A stretch of 64,000 bases of DNA from Thiohalophilus sp. (GCF_034522235.1 NZ_JAXHLN010000003.1:1984001-2048000), one strand, 5' to 3'. Positions 1 through 9,973 are shown, counted from the stretch's first letter. Notes: generated from the sequence alone by a model not told the origin. Made by a program: numbers and translations.

Positions 1-2099
1 TGGCGCAATTGTGGATCTATGCGCTTGTACATCATGGTGTTGTGCGCCATCAGGTTGGGCTTGACGTTCTGATACCAGGCGTGATGCAGCAAAAACTGCT
101 TGGGATGAAAGCCCCATATCCAGGGTGCATCGCGCCGGGCGATCTCGAGCATGTTTTCGATAATCGCAGCCCGCTTTGGACTGTTTTGCATGTTCCGCAT
201 CTGATTAAACAGACGGTTGAATTCGGGATTATCGTAATTGGCGGCGTTTTCGCCGTTGTGCTTCGCCTTGCCATTGGGGCCATGTAACAAAAACATGAAG
301 TTTTCCGGATCGGGGTAATCCGCATTCCAGCCCCACATGAACAACTGTGCATTGCCCTTGCGCATCTTCTCCTGAAAACGGTTGTAATCTGTGTTGCGAA
401 TAATCAGCTGAACATCGATTTTCTTGAGCTGCTTGCGTAACCAATCAAACCGGGCTTTGTCTTCAGGACCTCCCCCGGTGATATCGAAATTAATCAGCAA
501 GGGTTTACCTGTCTCCTTTTCAACCCCGTTCGGGTAGCCGGCTTCGGCCAACAGCGCTTTGGCTTCGTCAATTGATCGACGCTGCGCCCGACCCTGTCGC
601 CATTCATAAACATAGGGATTGACCCCCTCACGACCGGACTTGTGGCCGAATATTCCCGGGGGAAGCGGACTTTGAGCCGCGATGCCCCGGCCGTTGAGAA
701 AGATCGAAATATACTCTTCCATATCAACCGCAATGGAGATGGCCCGGCGCAGCAGCCGTGCCCGGCGCGAATCCCCGCCGACCAGTGAATCCAGCATATT
801 AAAGCCGATGTAAATGGTAGATGCCTGGGCCTCGGTCAACAGTTCGATACCCTTGTCACGCATCTCCGGAGTCAGGCGGGCTTCGCCGCCGGCGGTGAAC
901 TGAATTGCCTGATCAAAACTCTCGTTGATCACACTGGAAGCATCATAGTAGCCCTGCAGAAACTTGCTCCAGTAGGGAATACTCTCCTTTTCCAGACTGA
1001 ATACCACCTTGTCGATAAATGGCAGCCGTTTGCCGGCATCCTCCAGCAAGCCCTGCTCCCGATCGCCTGCCTCACCTTCTGTCGGATAGTACTGTTCATG
1101 AAAATGGGGATTGCGCTCCAGCACCATCTTGCGGTTGGGATCGTTGATGGTCAGATAATAGGCCCCGGTGCCGACCGGATACCAATCCAGGGAAAGATTG
1201 CGCTCCTTCATCCCCGGTTGGGAATAAAATTCCACTGCCTCATGCGGCATTGGAGCAAAAAACGGCATCGCCAGCCAGTAACGCAGTTGCGGATATTTGC
1301 CTTTTACCTTGATCCGGTAAGTATAGCGATCGACCTGCTGCACGCCTTCCAACGGATAATCATTGAGATCAAAATAAAATGGTTCCTCTTGCGCCGCTGC
1401 CTGCTCGCGATAGGCTTCCCTCAGCATATCGGCATAGTCCCCCAGACCGACAATATACTCTTTCATCACGCCGAATATCGGTGAGTGTACTCGCGGGTGA
1501 GCCAGGCGTTTTATCTGATAAACATAGTCCCCGGCGGTCAACTCGCGAGTGGCGGTCTGCGCAAAATCCCCCAGCACATCGATCTCCGCCAGATCCTCAC
1601 GCCCAAGATCCCGATACAGGGGCTTCCCTGCTTTATCAGTGGCAAAGGCCGGATGGGGTTGGTATTCAATACCCGGTTTGATGGTGATTTCATAGACGCT
1701 GTATGCAATCTCCGCCGGTGAGGCATCCTCCGGCAGGACATTGTCCTGTGTATCCAGATAAGTCACCCTCGGCATCTGCGCGGCCGTCAACGGCTCCAGC
1801 TCATAAGGGCGTTTCAAATAGTGATATTGCAGGGGCGGTTCGTATATCTGGCCGAGAAACTGATACTCGTTGGAGCTGTAGGACTGTACCGGATCCAGAT
1901 GCTTGGGTCGTTCGCTGAAGGAGGCATAGAGGATATTGGCGTCCGCTTCGCTGTCCGGATAGGGATTGTTCCACAAACCGTCACACCCGCCTGTGCTCAA
2001 TACAGCGGGCAACAACAGAAGTGCTAGAGCACGGCCGCGCGAACGACTTATGCCACCCCCTGCAGGTTGTCTCTCTCTTATCGCCCGCAACCACACCAT
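1..2099 (-). CDS. ABC transporter substrate-binding lipoprotein, peptide type (3' end outside window)
   Basis: Family 5 extracellular solute-binding protein (OppA/YejA-like), a periplasmic receptor that hands oligopeptides to an ABC importer. About 699 codons are visible and the C-terminus lies beyond position 1. The start ATG at 2099 has a GGGGGAG ribosome site about 9 bases upstream. The N-terminus is basic, then hydrophobic (ALALLLLPAVL), then STGGC, a weak lipobox suggesting an outer-facing lipoprotein. Recognisable family text includes ANILYASFSERPKHLDP near the N-terminus, YPVGTGAYYL, and GWNADYPDPENF near the end. I read one open frame from 2099 to the edge. In Pseudomonas-like genomes a yej-type transporter lies near fabI, so permease genes probably follow to the left. 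The substrate is not readable from the sequence. Confidence 0.85.
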   Translation of the reverse strand, partial: MVWLRAIRERQPAGGGISRSRGRALALLLLPAVLSTGGCDGLWNNPYPDSEADANILYASFSERPKHLDPVQSYSSNEYQFLGQIYEPPLQYHYLKRPYELEPLTAAQMPRVTYLDTQDNVLPEDASPAEIAYSVYEITIKPGIEYQPHPAFATDKAGKPLYRDLGREDLAEIDVLGDFAQTATRELTAGDYVYQIKRLAHPRVHSPIFGVMKEYIVGLGDYADMLREAYREQAAAQEEPFYFDLNDYPLEGVQQVDRYTYRIKVKGKYPQLRYWLAMPFFAPMPHEAVEFYSQPGMKERNLSLDWYPVGTGAYYLTINDPNRKMVLERNPHFHEQYYPTEGEAGDREQGLLEDAGKRLPFIDKVVFSLEKESIPYWSKFLQGYYDASSVINESFDQAIQFTAGGEARLTPEMRDKGIELLTEAQASTIYIGFNMLDSLVGGDSRRARLLRRAISIAVDMEEYISIFLNGRGIAAQSPLPPGIFGHKSGREGVNPYVYEWRQGRAQRRSIDEAKALLAEAGYPNGVEKETGKPLLINFDITGGGPEDKARFDWLRKQLKKIDVQLIIRNTDYNRFQEKMRKGNAQLFMWGWNADYPDPENFMFLLHGPNGKAKHNGENAANYDNPEFNRLFNQMRNMQNSPKRAAIIENMLEIARRDAPWIWGFHPKQFLLHHAWYQNVKPNLMAHNTMMYKRIDPQLR

Positions 2100-2325
2100 G
2101 TCAGGCGTACTCCCCCTTTATTCGAAATGATTATGTGAAGCGCCAGCTCGCCGCAACCTGCCCCGATGATAAAGACAGCGTCACAAGAGCGCAATTTCCT
2201 CTTTTCGCCACCGATGAATTGCGGTATTTTAACCGCTCAAACACAGGGTATTCCGGCCAGTCGCATGTCCGGCTCGATACCTGTCGATCCATTTCAGATT
2301 CCGAATAACGAGAAGGTGTAACGCA

Positions 2326-3117
2326 ATGGGATTTTTGCAAGGTAAACGTGCGCTGATTGTCGGCCTGGCCAGCAACCGCTCCATCGCCTGGGGCATCGCA
2401 CAAGCCATGCACCGTGAAGGTGCCGAACTGGCCTTCACCTATCAGAACGACAAACTGGAGGACCGGGTCGCCAAGATGGCTGCCGAGCTGGGTTCGGAAA
2501 TCATGATTCCCTGTGATGTCAGCAGTGATGAGGAGATCAACCAGGTCTTCAACCATCTCGACAACTACTGGGACGGCCTGGATATCATCGTCCATTCGGT
2601 CGCCTTTGCCCCGCGTACCGAGCTGGAGGGCGACTACCTGGATGCCGTCACTCGCGACGGGTTTCGCACCGCCCATGAAATCAGCTCCTACAGTTTCGCG
2701 GCCCTGGCCAAGGCCGGCCGCAATATGATGGAAGGCCGCGACGGCGCCCTGCTGACCCTGACCTACCTGGGCGCCGTGCGCGCCATGCCCAATTACAACG
2801 TCATGGGCCTGGCCAAGGCCAGCCTGGAGGCCAACGTGCGCTACATGGCGCAGAGCCTCGGCCCCGACGGGATTCGCGTCAATGCCATCTCCGCCGGCCC
2901 GATCAGAACCCTGGCGGCGGCCGGGATTGGCAATTTCCGGAAAATGCTCACCGAGGTGGAAAACACCGCCCCGCTGCGGCGCAACGTCACCATCGAGGAT
3001 GTCGGCAACGCCGCCGCCTTCCTCTGCTCCGACCTGGCGGCCGGCATCACCGGCGAAGTCACCTACGTCGACTCCGGCTACAGCACCATCGGCATGCGCC
3101 CCCTTGATAGTGAATAA
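2326..3117 (+). CDS. fabI: Enoyl-[acyl-carrier-protein] reductase (NADH), FabI type
   Basis: Catalyses the last reductive step of each fatty-acid elongation round, trans-2-enoyl-ACP to acyl-ACP, in the cytoplasm. The product is 263 aa, the normal FabI length. The nucleotide-binding motif [13 protein letters not shown] is at residues 13-25. The FabI active site Tyr-x6-Lys is Tyr157 and Lys164, with Tyr147 preceding, matching E. coli Tyr156, Lys163 and Tyr146. Ser/Thr-rich [11 protein letters not shown] near 191-201 is the usual substrate-flap region. A GAGAAGG ribosome site precedes the ATG. It is transcribed divergently from the peptide-binding lipoprotein, with about 226 bp between them. Confidence 0.97.
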   Translation: MGFLQGKRALIVGLASNRSIAWGIAQAMHREGAELAFTYQNDKLEDRVAKMAAELGSEIMIPCDVSSDEEINQVFNHLDNYWDGLDIIVHSVAFAPRTELEGDYLDAVTRDGFRTAHEISSYSFAALAKAGRNMMEGRDGALLTLTYLGAVRAMPNYNVMGLAKASLEANVRYMAQSLGPDGIRVNAISAGPIRTLAAAGIGNFRKMLTEVENTAPLRRNVTIEDVGNAAAFLCSDLAAGITGEVTYVDSGYSTIGMRPLDSE

Positions 3118-3150
3118 TGGCACGCCGAGTAAATCCAGAGCTGGAAATAC

Positions 3151-3271
3151 TCACCACCAAGACACAAAGACACCAGGTAGAAACTCATCATTTCTGAACA
3201 GCTTTTTGCTATCTTGGCGTCTTGGTGGTGAAGCTTTTCCTCGCCCCTCGTAACTCGTCCCTCGGCCCTTT
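3151..3271. repeat. Word-type inverted repeat (ACCACCAAGACAC family) plus a lone CTCGTCCCTCG arm
   Basis: Arm one, 3151-3174, reads tcaccaccaagacacaaa and continues with gacacc. Arm two, 3211-3231, is its approximate reverse complement and ends cttggtggtga. A separate pyrimidine-rich arm at 3240-3271 (ctcgtaactcgtccctcggc) belongs to the second word family and has no visible partner here. The block lies between the convergent genes fabI and the symporter, starting 33 bp after the fabI stop and ending 17 bp from the symporter stop. Confidence 0.8.
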
Positions 3272-3288
3272 TGCCAGCGACGCAGGAT

Positions 3289-4596
3289 TCAGGCTGTTTT
3301 CACAGCGGGTTGTTCGTCAATCAACAGGTCGGTCTCCCCCTCCGTGCGGGCGATGATGACCGCGCCACAGGAATCACTGAACACATTCACCGAGGTGCGG
3401 AACATGTCGAGAATGCGGTCCACGGCCAGGATCAGCCCCAGCGCCTCCAGCGGCAGGCCGATGGTGGCCAGGATGATGACGATAGCGACCAGGCTGGCGG
3501 CGGGGATCCCGGCCACGCCGATGGAGGTGAGCAGTGCCACCAGCACCACCGTGAACTGGGTGACAAAGCCCAGCTCCAGGCCGTAGGCCTGGGCGATAAA
3601 CAGGGCCGCCACGCATTCATACAGCGCCGTGCCGTCCATGTTGATGGTCGCCCCCAGCGGCAGTACCACGCTGCTGGTGCGGTTGGAGACGCCGGCGTTT
3701 TTCTCCACACACTCCATGGTCAGCGGCAGCGTGGCGGCCGAGGAGGCGGTAGAGAAGGCGGTGAGCAAGGCGGGGGCCATGGCCCGGTAGTGCCGCTGTG
3801 GCCGGACCTTACCGACAAATTTGAGCAGCAGCGGCAACAGCACCAGCACATGGGTGAGCAGGGCCAGCAGGACCGCGGCAACAAACAGGCCCAGCGTCTG
3901 CGCCAGTTCGCCCAGCTGATCCAGATCGGTTTCCGCCACCACCTTCGCGACCAGGGCAAAAACACCCAGCGGAGCAAACTTCATCACCAGATCGGTAATC
4001 CCCATCATGATGCTGAACACGCCGTTCCAGAAGTTGTACTGGGCCTCGGCGTAATCTTCCTCGATGCGGGTCATGAAAAAGCCATAGAGCAGACTGAAGA
4101 AAATCAGACCCAGCATCTGGCCGTTGGCGGCCGCCGCGACAATATTGGCCGGAATCATGCTCAAGAAAACGCCGGCGATATCGCTGGCGCTCCGCTCACC
4201 GACCGACTCTTTGGCCAACTCCGCCTGTTGCTGGCTGAGCCCCAGGATCTCGCCGGCGGGCTGACCGTCGATCAGCCCCGGAGACAACAGATTGACGAAA
4301 AACAGGCCGATCAGAATCGCTGCCAGGCTGGTGACCATGTAGTAGAGAATTGTCTTGCCGCCGAGCCGGGCCAGCCCGTGACCGCCGCCGATGCCGGCGA
4401 TACCGACAATGATCGATGCGACGATCAACGGCACGATGATCATCTTCAGCGCATTGAGAAACAGACTGCCGACAAAATCGAAGACGCTATACAGCTGCAC
4501 CCCGAATAGCCGGCCTTCCTGGCCGGCCCAGGCCCCGATTACCACGGCCAGGATCAGCGCGATCAGGATCTGCCAGTGAAGTTTCAGTTTCAACAT
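3289..4596 (-). CDS. Dicarboxylate/amino acid:cation symporter (DAACS, GltP/DctA-like)
   Basis: Inner-membrane secondary transporter of the sodium or proton:dicarboxylate symporter family, 435 aa, a usual length. Several hydrophobic helices are visible from residue 9 onward. The family's serine-rich re-entrant signature appears as FSTASSAATLPLT, and the unwound cation/substrate site as TINMDGTALYE. Substrate choice (glutamate, aspartate or C4-dicarboxylates) cannot be decided by eye. It stands alone, convergent with fabI, and word-type repeats occupy the gap beyond its stop. Confidence 0.93.
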   Translation of the reverse strand: MLKLKLHWQILIALILAVVIGAWAGQEGRLFGVQLYSVFDFVGSLFLNALKMIIVPLIVASIIVGIAGIGGGHGLARLGGKTILYYMVTSLAAILIGLFFVNLLSPGLIDGQPAGEILGLSQQQAELAKESVGERSASDIAGVFLSMIPANIVAAAANGQMLGLIFFSLLYGFFMTRIEEDYAEAQYNFWNGVFSIMMGITDLVMKFAPLGVFALVAKVVAETDLDQLGELAQTLGLFVAAVLLALLTHVLVLLPLLLKFVGKVRPQRHYRAMAPALLTAFSTASSAATLPLTMECVEKNAGVSNRTSSVVLPLGATINMDGTALYECVAALFIAQAYGLELGFVTQFTVVLVALLTSIGVAGIPAASLVAIVIILATIGLPLEALGLILAVDRILDMFRTSVNVFSDSCGAVIIARTEGETDLLIDEQPAVKTA

Positions 4597-4697
4597 GGCC
4601 TGTTATCCGTTGTTATTGAGCCAGCGAAGGCATGAACGGCCCGATATAGCACCGGATTGAAACGTAAAAAACCCGGCACCAGGGCGCAATCAGAAAA

Positions 4698-4755
4698 AAG
4701 TCAGTGCACGTTACGCCCGATCTCTGCTCGGGTGGTGCGTGCCCGGTTCTCTCTG
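4698..4755 (-). terminator. Probable Rho-independent terminator of ppiD
   Basis: On the minus strand a two-part stem (GCACG with CGTGC, and CCCGA with TCGGG inside it) is followed by a run of six T. It lies just downstream of the ppiD stop. The loop is long, so the call is moderate. Confidence 0.5.
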
Positions 4756-4774
4756 CCGTATCCCGATACCGAAG

Positions 4775-6700
4775 TTAGTTGCTGTCGGCGCTCAGCTTGT
4801 CGCTGACGCGAATCTCTGCCTCACGGCGCAGGCTCTCCAGCAAGGCATTGTATTCGCTGGTGCCAAAGGCGGCGCTCAGCTGCTGACGTTCTGCCTTGAG
4901 CGTGTCGGCGGCCGGCACTTCCCCGGGCTGAATCGCCTGCAGCCGGACCACCGCCACATTGCCATTGGGCAGGGTCGTGGTGGTCACCGAGGGCCGACCC
5001 GCCTCGGGCGGGGCCATACGGAAGGCCGCCTGACGCAGGGTATTGTCCAGGCTTTTCCCCTGCTGCGGTTCACGCTTGATCCAGCCCGGGGTGTGCCACT
5101 GCGCGCCATGTCGGCTCGCCAGGGCAGCGGGCGAGGCCTCCCCCTCTTCGAGTTCCGTACGCAGGCTCTGCGCGGTCTCAGCCGCCAGCTGGTGGGCCTG
5201 TTGCTGCCTCAACTGCCGGGCAATCTGCGATCTGACGGCCTCCAGCGGTTTTTGTTGTGCCGGGTTGTGTTCGTTAACCCGCAACACCAGAAAGTGCGTG
5301 TCACTCAGCTCCAGCACCTCGCTGTTACGCCCCTGTGCCAGGACCTCTTCACTGAAAGCAGCATTGACTACCTTGGGGTGACCCAGGACCCCCTCGCCCC
5401 CTTCGCGGGTAAAGGGCGCACTCTGTTTCACCTCCAGACCCAGCTGCTCGGCCACACCCTGCAACGAATCGGGCATCTCGTAGCTGTAGCGCTCCAGCTC
5501 ACTCACTTTCTCGTAAAAGTCCTGCTCCGCCTGCCGCATGCGCAGCTCCTGACGGATCGTATCTTTCACCTCGGCCAGCGGTTTGACCTCGGCCGGCTGT
5601 ACCGTCTCAACCTTGATGACATGATAGCCAAAGCGGGTTTTCACCGGCGCACTGATCTCGCCCTCATCCAGTGAAAAAGCGACCTCCTCGAAGTCGGGAT
5701 CAAATGCGCCACGCTTGATGTAACCCAGATCGCCTCCCCGGGAGGCCGAGCCGGGATCATCCGAATGCTGGCGGGCCAGCTCGGCAAACTCCGCGCCAGT
5801 CGCAAGCTGCTGATGTAACTGTTCCGCCTTGTCGCGGGCCTCGCTTTGCGAGCGTTCGGCATTCATCGCCACCAGAATATGCCTCACCTGGCGCTGCTCG
5901 GGCTGCTGGGTGTAATTGTCGCGGTGGCTGGCATAATATTCCTGGATCGCCTGTTCGTCCGCCTCGTACGTTCTGGCCTGCCGCTTCAAATCGAGTTCCA
6001 GATAATTGATGCTGACTTTCTCCGGGCTCATGAAACGGCTGCGGTTGGCCTCGTAGAACGCCTCGATCCGGGACGCCTCCAGCTCGACCTGATCCAGAAA
6101 CCGGTCCAGTTCCAGCACCAGATAACCGATCTCCCGCTGCTGGTGTTTGAGACGCAGGTAACGCTCCAACTCGGCGTCCGTCACAAAGGCGCTGCGGATA
6201 ATCCCGTTGCGCAATTGCTCGGCCGCCAGGTCGCTGGCCACATTGCGTTCGAACTGCTCGGCCACCAGCCCCTGCTGACGCAACAGTTGTTTATAACGCG
6301 CACTGGAGAAACGCCCCTCTTCCTGGAAAACCTCGAAATTGCGAATAGTCTCCACCACCTGGGTTGGACCGGGCTGGTAACCCCTTTCATTGATGTGCTG
6401 CTGGATCAACTCGCGGGTGATCAGCCCCTGCAGGACTTCGCGCTTGATTCGGGGGCTGTCGAACAGGGCGGGATCAAACTGCTCGCCCTGGAATCGTTGC
6501 AGGCGCTGCAGGTAATCGCGCTGGGCGCGTAACAGCTGGTTCTCGCTGATCTCGGTGCCATTGACTTCGGCGACACTCGAGGCCTGTCCGCCACCGCCAA
6601 GATAACTGCTCAGCCCGAACAGGGCGAAAGTGATTATGATCAGACCAACAATGGCCCAGACGAACAATCCCTGGGCGCGGTCGCGTATAAGTTGCAGCAT
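4775..6700 (-). CDS. ppiD: Periplasmic folding chaperone PpiD (SurA-N / parvulin peptidyl-prolyl isomerase)
   Basis: Membrane-anchored periplasmic chaperone for newly secreted proteins near SecYEG. The product is 641 aa, typical for PpiD. A short cytoplasmic start (MLQLIRDRAQG) leads into one membrane helix at about residues 12-33. A SurA-N-like segment follows to about residue 260. The parvulin domain spans about 267-362, with RQVRHILVAM, GGDLGYIKRGAFDPDFEEVAF and FGYHVIKV. A second degenerate isomerase-like region makes up the C-terminal half. It is the last gene after the clp/lon/hup block, as in many gammaproteobacteria, and is separated from the tRNAs by a terminator. Confidence 0.95.
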   Translation of the reverse strand: MLQLIRDRAQGLFVWAIVGLIIITFALFGLSSYLGGGGQASSVAEVNGTEISENQLLRAQRDYLQRLQRFQGEQFDPALFDSPRIKREVLQGLITRELIQQHINERGYQPGPTQVVETIRNFEVFQEEGRFSSARYKQLLRQQGLVAEQFERNVASDLAAEQLRNGIIRSAFVTDAELERYLRLKHQQREIGYLVLELDRFLDQVELEASRIEAFYEANRSRFMSPEKVSINYLELDLKRQARTYEADEQAIQEYYASHRDNYTQQPEQRQVRHILVAMNAERSQSEARDKAEQLHQQLATGAEFAELARQHSDDPGSASRGGDLGYIKRGAFDPDFEEVAFSLDEGEISAPVKTRFGYHVIKVETVQPAEVKPLAEVKDTIRQELRMRQAEQDFYEKVSELERYSYEMPDSLQGVAEQLGLEVKQSAPFTREGGEGVLGHPKVVNAAFSEEVLAQGRNSEVLELSDTHFLVLRVNEHNPAQQKPLEAVRSQIARQLRQQQAHQLAAETAQSLRTELEEGEASPAALASRHGAQWHTPGWIKREPQQGKSLDNTLRQAAFRMAPPEAGRPSVTTTTLPNGNVAVVRLQAIQPGEVPAADTLKAERQQLSAAFGTSEYNALLESLRREAEIRVSDKLSADSN

Positions 6701-6756
6701 GATTTAAACAGATTCGGTTATTGGCGAAGTGGCTATTTTAACTTTATTCCGACAAG

Positions 6757-6791
6757 AAAAAAGGGCGAGCTTGTTAAAGCTCGCCCTTTTT
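6757..6791 (-). terminator. Rho-independent terminator after tRNA-Val/tRNA-Asp
   Basis: A near-perfect hairpin, AAAAAGGGCGAGCTT, loop GTTAA, then its complement, with A and T tracts on both sides. It lies 8 bp past the tRNA-Asp 3' end on the minus strand and could act in both directions. Confidence 0.9.
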
Positions 6792-6798
6792 CGACGTA

Positions 6799-6875
6799 TG
6801 GCGGACCGGACGGGACTCGAACCCGCGACCTCCGGCGTGACAGGCCGGCATTCTAACCAGCTGAACTACCGGTCC
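6799..6875 (-). tRNA. tRNA-Asp (GTC)
   Basis: 77 nt including an encoded CCA. The acceptor GGACCGG pairs with CCGGTCC. The anticodon stem CCGGC/GCCGG encloses the loop CTGTCAC with anticodon GTC. The T arm reads GCGGG TTCGAGT CCCGT. It follows tRNA-Val by 4 bp. Confidence 0.97.
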
Positions 6876-6879
6876 GGAC

Positions 6880-6955
6880 TGGTGGGTGGTGCAGGGATCG
6901 AACCTGCGACCCTCGCCTTGTAAGGGCGATGCTCTCCCAGCTGAGCTAACCACCC
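6880..6955 (-). tRNA. tRNA-Val (TAC)
   Basis: 76 nt with an encoded CCA. The acceptor GGGTGGT pairs with ACCACCC. The anticodon loop CTTACAA lies within TCGCC/GGCGA and gives anticodon TAC. It begins only 13 bp after the hupB stop codon, so it is probably cut from a hupB-tRNA transcript. Confidence 0.97.
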
Positions 6956-6968
6956 CAGCAAAGGCGCG

Positions 6969-7241
6969 CTAGTTTACGGCATCTTTAAGCGCTTTGCCAG
7001 CCTTAAATCCAGGAACTCTGGAAGCGGCGATCTGGATGGGCTCCCCGGTACGCGGATTGCGCCCGGTACGCGCGGCACGATCCTTGACAGAGAAGGTTCC
7101 AAACCCGACCAGGGTTACCTGGTTACCCTGTTTAAGAGAATCAGTAATCTTGTCAAACATGGTGTCAACGGCACGGGTCGCGGCGGCTTTGGAAATATCG
7201 GCGCCTTCGGCAACTGCATCGATCAGTTCGGCTTTATTCAC
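6969..7241 (-). CDS. hupB: DNA-binding protein HU (beta type)
   Basis: Histone-like nucleoid protein that bends DNA, 90 aa, the canonical HU length. The start is GTG (GTG AAT AAA GCC, product [13 protein letters not shown]) with an AAGGGGG ribosome site about 11 bases upstream. The HU signature region [18 protein letters not shown], about residues 46-63, carries the DNA-contacting arm, and the end GKALKDAVN is typical. It sits between the lon terminator and tRNA-Val. No terminator is seen between hupB and the tRNA genes. Confidence 0.96.
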   Translation of the reverse strand: MNKAELIDAVAEGADISKAAATRAVDTMFDKITDSLKQGNQVTLVGFGTFSVKDRAARTGRNPRTGEPIQIAASRVPGFKAGKALKDAVN

Positions 7242-7278
7242 AGTAGGGATCCCCCTTATTTTTCAGTGTTGTTTGAGG

Positions 7279-7310
7279 TAAAAAAACACCGCCAGCACGG
7301 AACCGGCGGT
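7279..7310 (-). terminator. Rho-independent terminator of lon
   Basis: On the minus strand ACCGCCGG, loop TTCCGTG, CTGGCGGT is followed by seven T. It lies about 130 bp past the lon stop and just upstream of the hupB ribosome site. Confidence 0.88.
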
Positions 7311-7440
7311 CTGGATATATTATTTGCGAAATTTTATACCAACGGGACTGGCAAGCGGTCAAGGAATCATTGCCGGTTTAATTACCGGCCGGCGTGATAA
7401 AACCCTTGACAACTTGCGAGTACCCCCTGTTGTGACAAGC

Positions 7441-9864
7441 TCAATGCGGCCGCAGCGTACCGGGCGAATCGACGTTCTCGCTGTTTTTGACCACCTCGGC
7501 CGGTTTTTCCTCACCCTTCTCTTCCAGCGGTTCCGGCTGGCGGGTCAGGGCCAACTGCAGCACTTCGTCGATCCAGCGCACCGTGTGAATATCCAGTTTT
7601 TCCTTGATATTCTCCGGGATCTCGGTCAAATCCCGCTCGTTTTCATGTGGGATTAGCACAGTCTTGATCCCCCCGCGGTGGGCCGCCAGCAGTTTTTCCT
7701 TGAGCCCGCCGATGGGCAGCACTTCGCCGCGCAAGGTGATCTCCCCGGTCATGGCCACGTCGGCGCGCACCGGGATGCCGGTCAGCGCGGAGACCAGGGC
7801 GGTACACATGCCGATACCGGCACTGGGACCGTCCTTGGGGATCGCCCCCTCGGGAACATGTACATGGATGTCTTTCTTTTCGAAGACGTCCGGCTCAAGC
7901 CCCAGCACGTTGGCGCGGCTGCGTACCACCGACAGGGCCGCCTGGATGGACTCTTTCATCACATCGCCCAGCTGGCCGGTGATGTTGTGCTTGCCCTTGC
8001 CGGGCATGACCGCGGTTTCGATGGTCAGCAGTTCGCCGCCCACTTCGGTCCAGGCCAGGCCGGTCGCGTGGCCGATGCGATCTTCTTCCTCGGCCAGGCC
8101 GAAGCGGAAACGTTTGACGCCCAGGTATTTTTCCAGGCTGTCGGCCTTGACCACCACAGTCTCCTCGGAGGGCTCGCTCAGGATCTCCTTGACCACCTTG
8201 CGGCAGATCTTGGCGATCTCGCGCTCCAGGTTACGTACCCCGGCTTCACGGGTGTAGTAACGCACGATATCGAGGATCGCCTCCTCGGTGATCTCCACCT
8301 CGCCCTCTTTGAGGCCGTTGGCCTTCACCTGTTTGGAAACCAGGTACTTGAGCGCGATGTTGACCTTCTCGTCCTCGGTATAACCCGGCAGACGGATGAC
8401 TTCCATACGATCCAGCAGCGGCGCCGGAATGTTCATGGTGTTGGAGGTGGCCACGAACATCACTTCGGAAAGATCGTAATCGACCTCCATATAGTGATCG
8501 TTGAAGGTGTGGTTCTGTTCCGGATCCAGCACCTCGAGCAGGGCCGAAGCCGGGTCGCCACGAAAATCCATCGCCATCTTGTCAAGCTCATCGAGCAAAA
8601 ACAGCGGGTTGCGCGTGCCAATCTTGTACAGGTTCTGAATCACCTTGCCCGGCATGGAGCCGATGTAGGTCCGTCGGTGACCGCGAATTTCGGCCTCGTC
8701 ACGCACGCCGCCCAGCGCCATGCGGATGAACTTGCGGTTGGTGGCGCGGGCCAGGGATTTGCCGATGGAGGTCTTGCCCACACCCGGCGGCCCCACCAGA
8801 CAGAGGATCGGGCCTTTCATTTTCTTCATGCGGGTCTGCACGGCCAAATATTCGAGGATGCGCTCCTTGACCTTTTCCAGACCATAATGGTCCTCTTCCA
8901 GCACCTGTTCGGCACGGGCCAGGTCGTTACGCACCTTGCTGCGTTTCTTCCACGGTACACCCACCAGCCAATCGAGATAGTTGCGCACCACGGTCGCTTC
9001 GGCCGACATGGGCGACATCATCTTCAGCTTGTTGAACTCGGCCTTGGCCTTGGTCTTGGCTTCCTTGGACATGCCGGCGGACTCGATTTTCTTCTCCAGA
9101 TCCTCGAGCTCGTTGGGCACATCGTCCATCTCGCCCAGTTCCTTCTGGATCGCTTTCATCTGTTCGTTCAGATAGTACTCGCGCTGGCTCTTCTCCATCT
9201 GGCGCTTGACGCGACCGCGGATGCGTTTTTCGACCTGGAGCAGATCGATTTCCGACTCCATCAGGCCCATCAGCTGTTCCACCCGATCACGCAGCGAGAA
9301 GTTCTCGAGAATCTTCTGTTTCTCCTCGATTTTCAGCGACATGTGCGCGGCTATGGTGTCCACCAGACGGTTCGGATCATCGATGCTGGACAGGGAGGTA
9401 AGAATCTCCGGCGGGACCTTCTTGTTCAGCTTGACGTACTGATCAAACTGGGTGGTGAGGGACCGCACCAGCACTTCGGCTTCGCGATCATCCACGGTTT
9501 CTTCTTCGTACGCCTTGGCCTGGGCGGTAAAATATTCCTCTTCAGATTCACCGAAGTTCAGGACCTTGGCGCGCTTGCCGCCTTCGACCAGGACCTTGAC
9601 GGTGCCGTCGGGCAGTTTGAGCAATTGCAGGATGCTGGCCACGGTACCGATGCTGTACATATCGTCGGCCCTGGGATCATCCTCGGCAGCGCTCTTTTGC
9701 GCGACCAGCAGAATCTGTTTGTTGTCTTCCATGGCCGCTTCCAGCGCCTTGATCGATTTTTCACGACCGACGAACAGCGGAATGACCATGTGGGGATAGA
9801 CCACCACGTCCCGCAGCGGCAGGATCGGAATTTCGGTCAACGGCTCTTCAATCACATCTGACAT
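7441..9864 (-). CDS. lon: ATP-dependent protease Lon (La)
   Basis: Cytoplasmic AAA+ serine protease degrading misfolded and regulatory proteins, 807 aa. The LON substrate-binding N-domain covers about 10-205 ([20 protein letters not shown]). A coiled-coil linker follows, with the Walker A motif GPPGVGKTS near residue 365 and Walker [10 protein letters not shown]. The protease domain contains [15 protein letters not shown], holding the catalytic Ser, and [14 protein letters not shown], holding the catalytic Lys. The C-terminal tail ([20 protein letters not shown]) is charged and slightly longer than in E. coli. Order clpX-lon-hupB is conserved. A heat-shock type promoter lies upstream. Confidence 0.98.
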   Translation of the reverse strand: MSDVIEEPLTEIPILPLRDVVVYPHMVIPLFVGREKSIKALEAAMEDNKQILLVAQKSAAEDDPRADDMYSIGTVASILQLLKLPDGTVKVLVEGGKRAKVLNFGESEEEYFTAQAKAYEEETVDDREAEVLVRSLTTQFDQYVKLNKKVPPEILTSLSSIDDPNRLVDTIAAHMSLKIEEKQKILENFSLRDRVEQLMGLMESEIDLLQVEKRIRGRVKRQMEKSQREYYLNEQMKAIQKELGEMDDVPNELEDLEKKIESAGMSKEAKTKAKAEFNKLKMMSPMSAEATVVRNYLDWLVGVPWKKRSKVRNDLARAEQVLEEDHYGLEKVKERILEYLAVQTRMKKMKGPILCLVGPPGVGKTSIGKSLARATNRKFIRMALGGVRDEAEIRGHRRTYIGSMPGKVIQNLYKIGTRNPLFLLDELDKMAMDFRGDPASALLEVLDPEQNHTFNDHYMEVDYDLSEVMFVATSNTMNIPAPLLDRMEVIRLPGYTEDEKVNIALKYLVSKQVKANGLKEGEVEITEEAILDIVRYYTREAGVRNLEREIAKICRKVVKEILSEPSEETVVVKADSLEKYLGVKRFRFGLAEEEDRIGHATGLAWTEVGGELLTIETAVMPGKGKHNITGQLGDVMKESIQAALSVVRSRANVLGLEPDVFEKKDIHVHVPEGAIPKDGPSAGIGMCTALVSALTGIPVRADVAMTGEITLRGEVLPIGGLKEKLLAAHRGGIKTVLIPHENERDLTEIPENIKEKLDIHTVRWIDEVLQLALTRQPEPLEEKGEEKPAEVVKNSENVDSPGTLRPH

Positions 9865-9912
9865 AATCTGGTACTCTTGTTTGCGTGGGGTCCCGGGGAC
9901 CGTTACAGGCTA

Positions 9913-9940
9913 ATCTGGGGTTTGGCACTCAGGAATTCAA
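9913..9940 (-). promoter_or_regulatory. Candidate sigma-32 (heat-shock) promoter of lon
   Basis: On the minus strand TTGAAT (9935-9940), a 14-base spacer and CCCCAGAT (9913-9920) match the RpoH pattern TTGAA-N13/15-CCCCAT-T well. It lies about 50 bp before the lon start and just after the clpX terminator. lon is a classic RpoH target. Confidence 0.6.
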
Positions 9941-9973
9941 CATCCCGCGCCGTTTTTCGCATGCCCGTAAAAA

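Noticed and set aside
2131-3123. 330-codon open frame antisense to fabI
   Set aside because: Shadow of fabI; Gly/Val/Ala/Asp-rich with no start signal or family text.
3271-4509. 412-codon open frame antisense to the DAACS symporter
   Set aside because: Composition is Gln/His/Asp-rich as expected from reading codon-biased DNA backwards; no recognisable domain.
7678-9861. 727-codon open frame antisense to lon
   Set aside because: It is a mirror of the high-GC lon frame with His/Gln/Asp-rich text and no family resemblance; lon on the other strand is certain.
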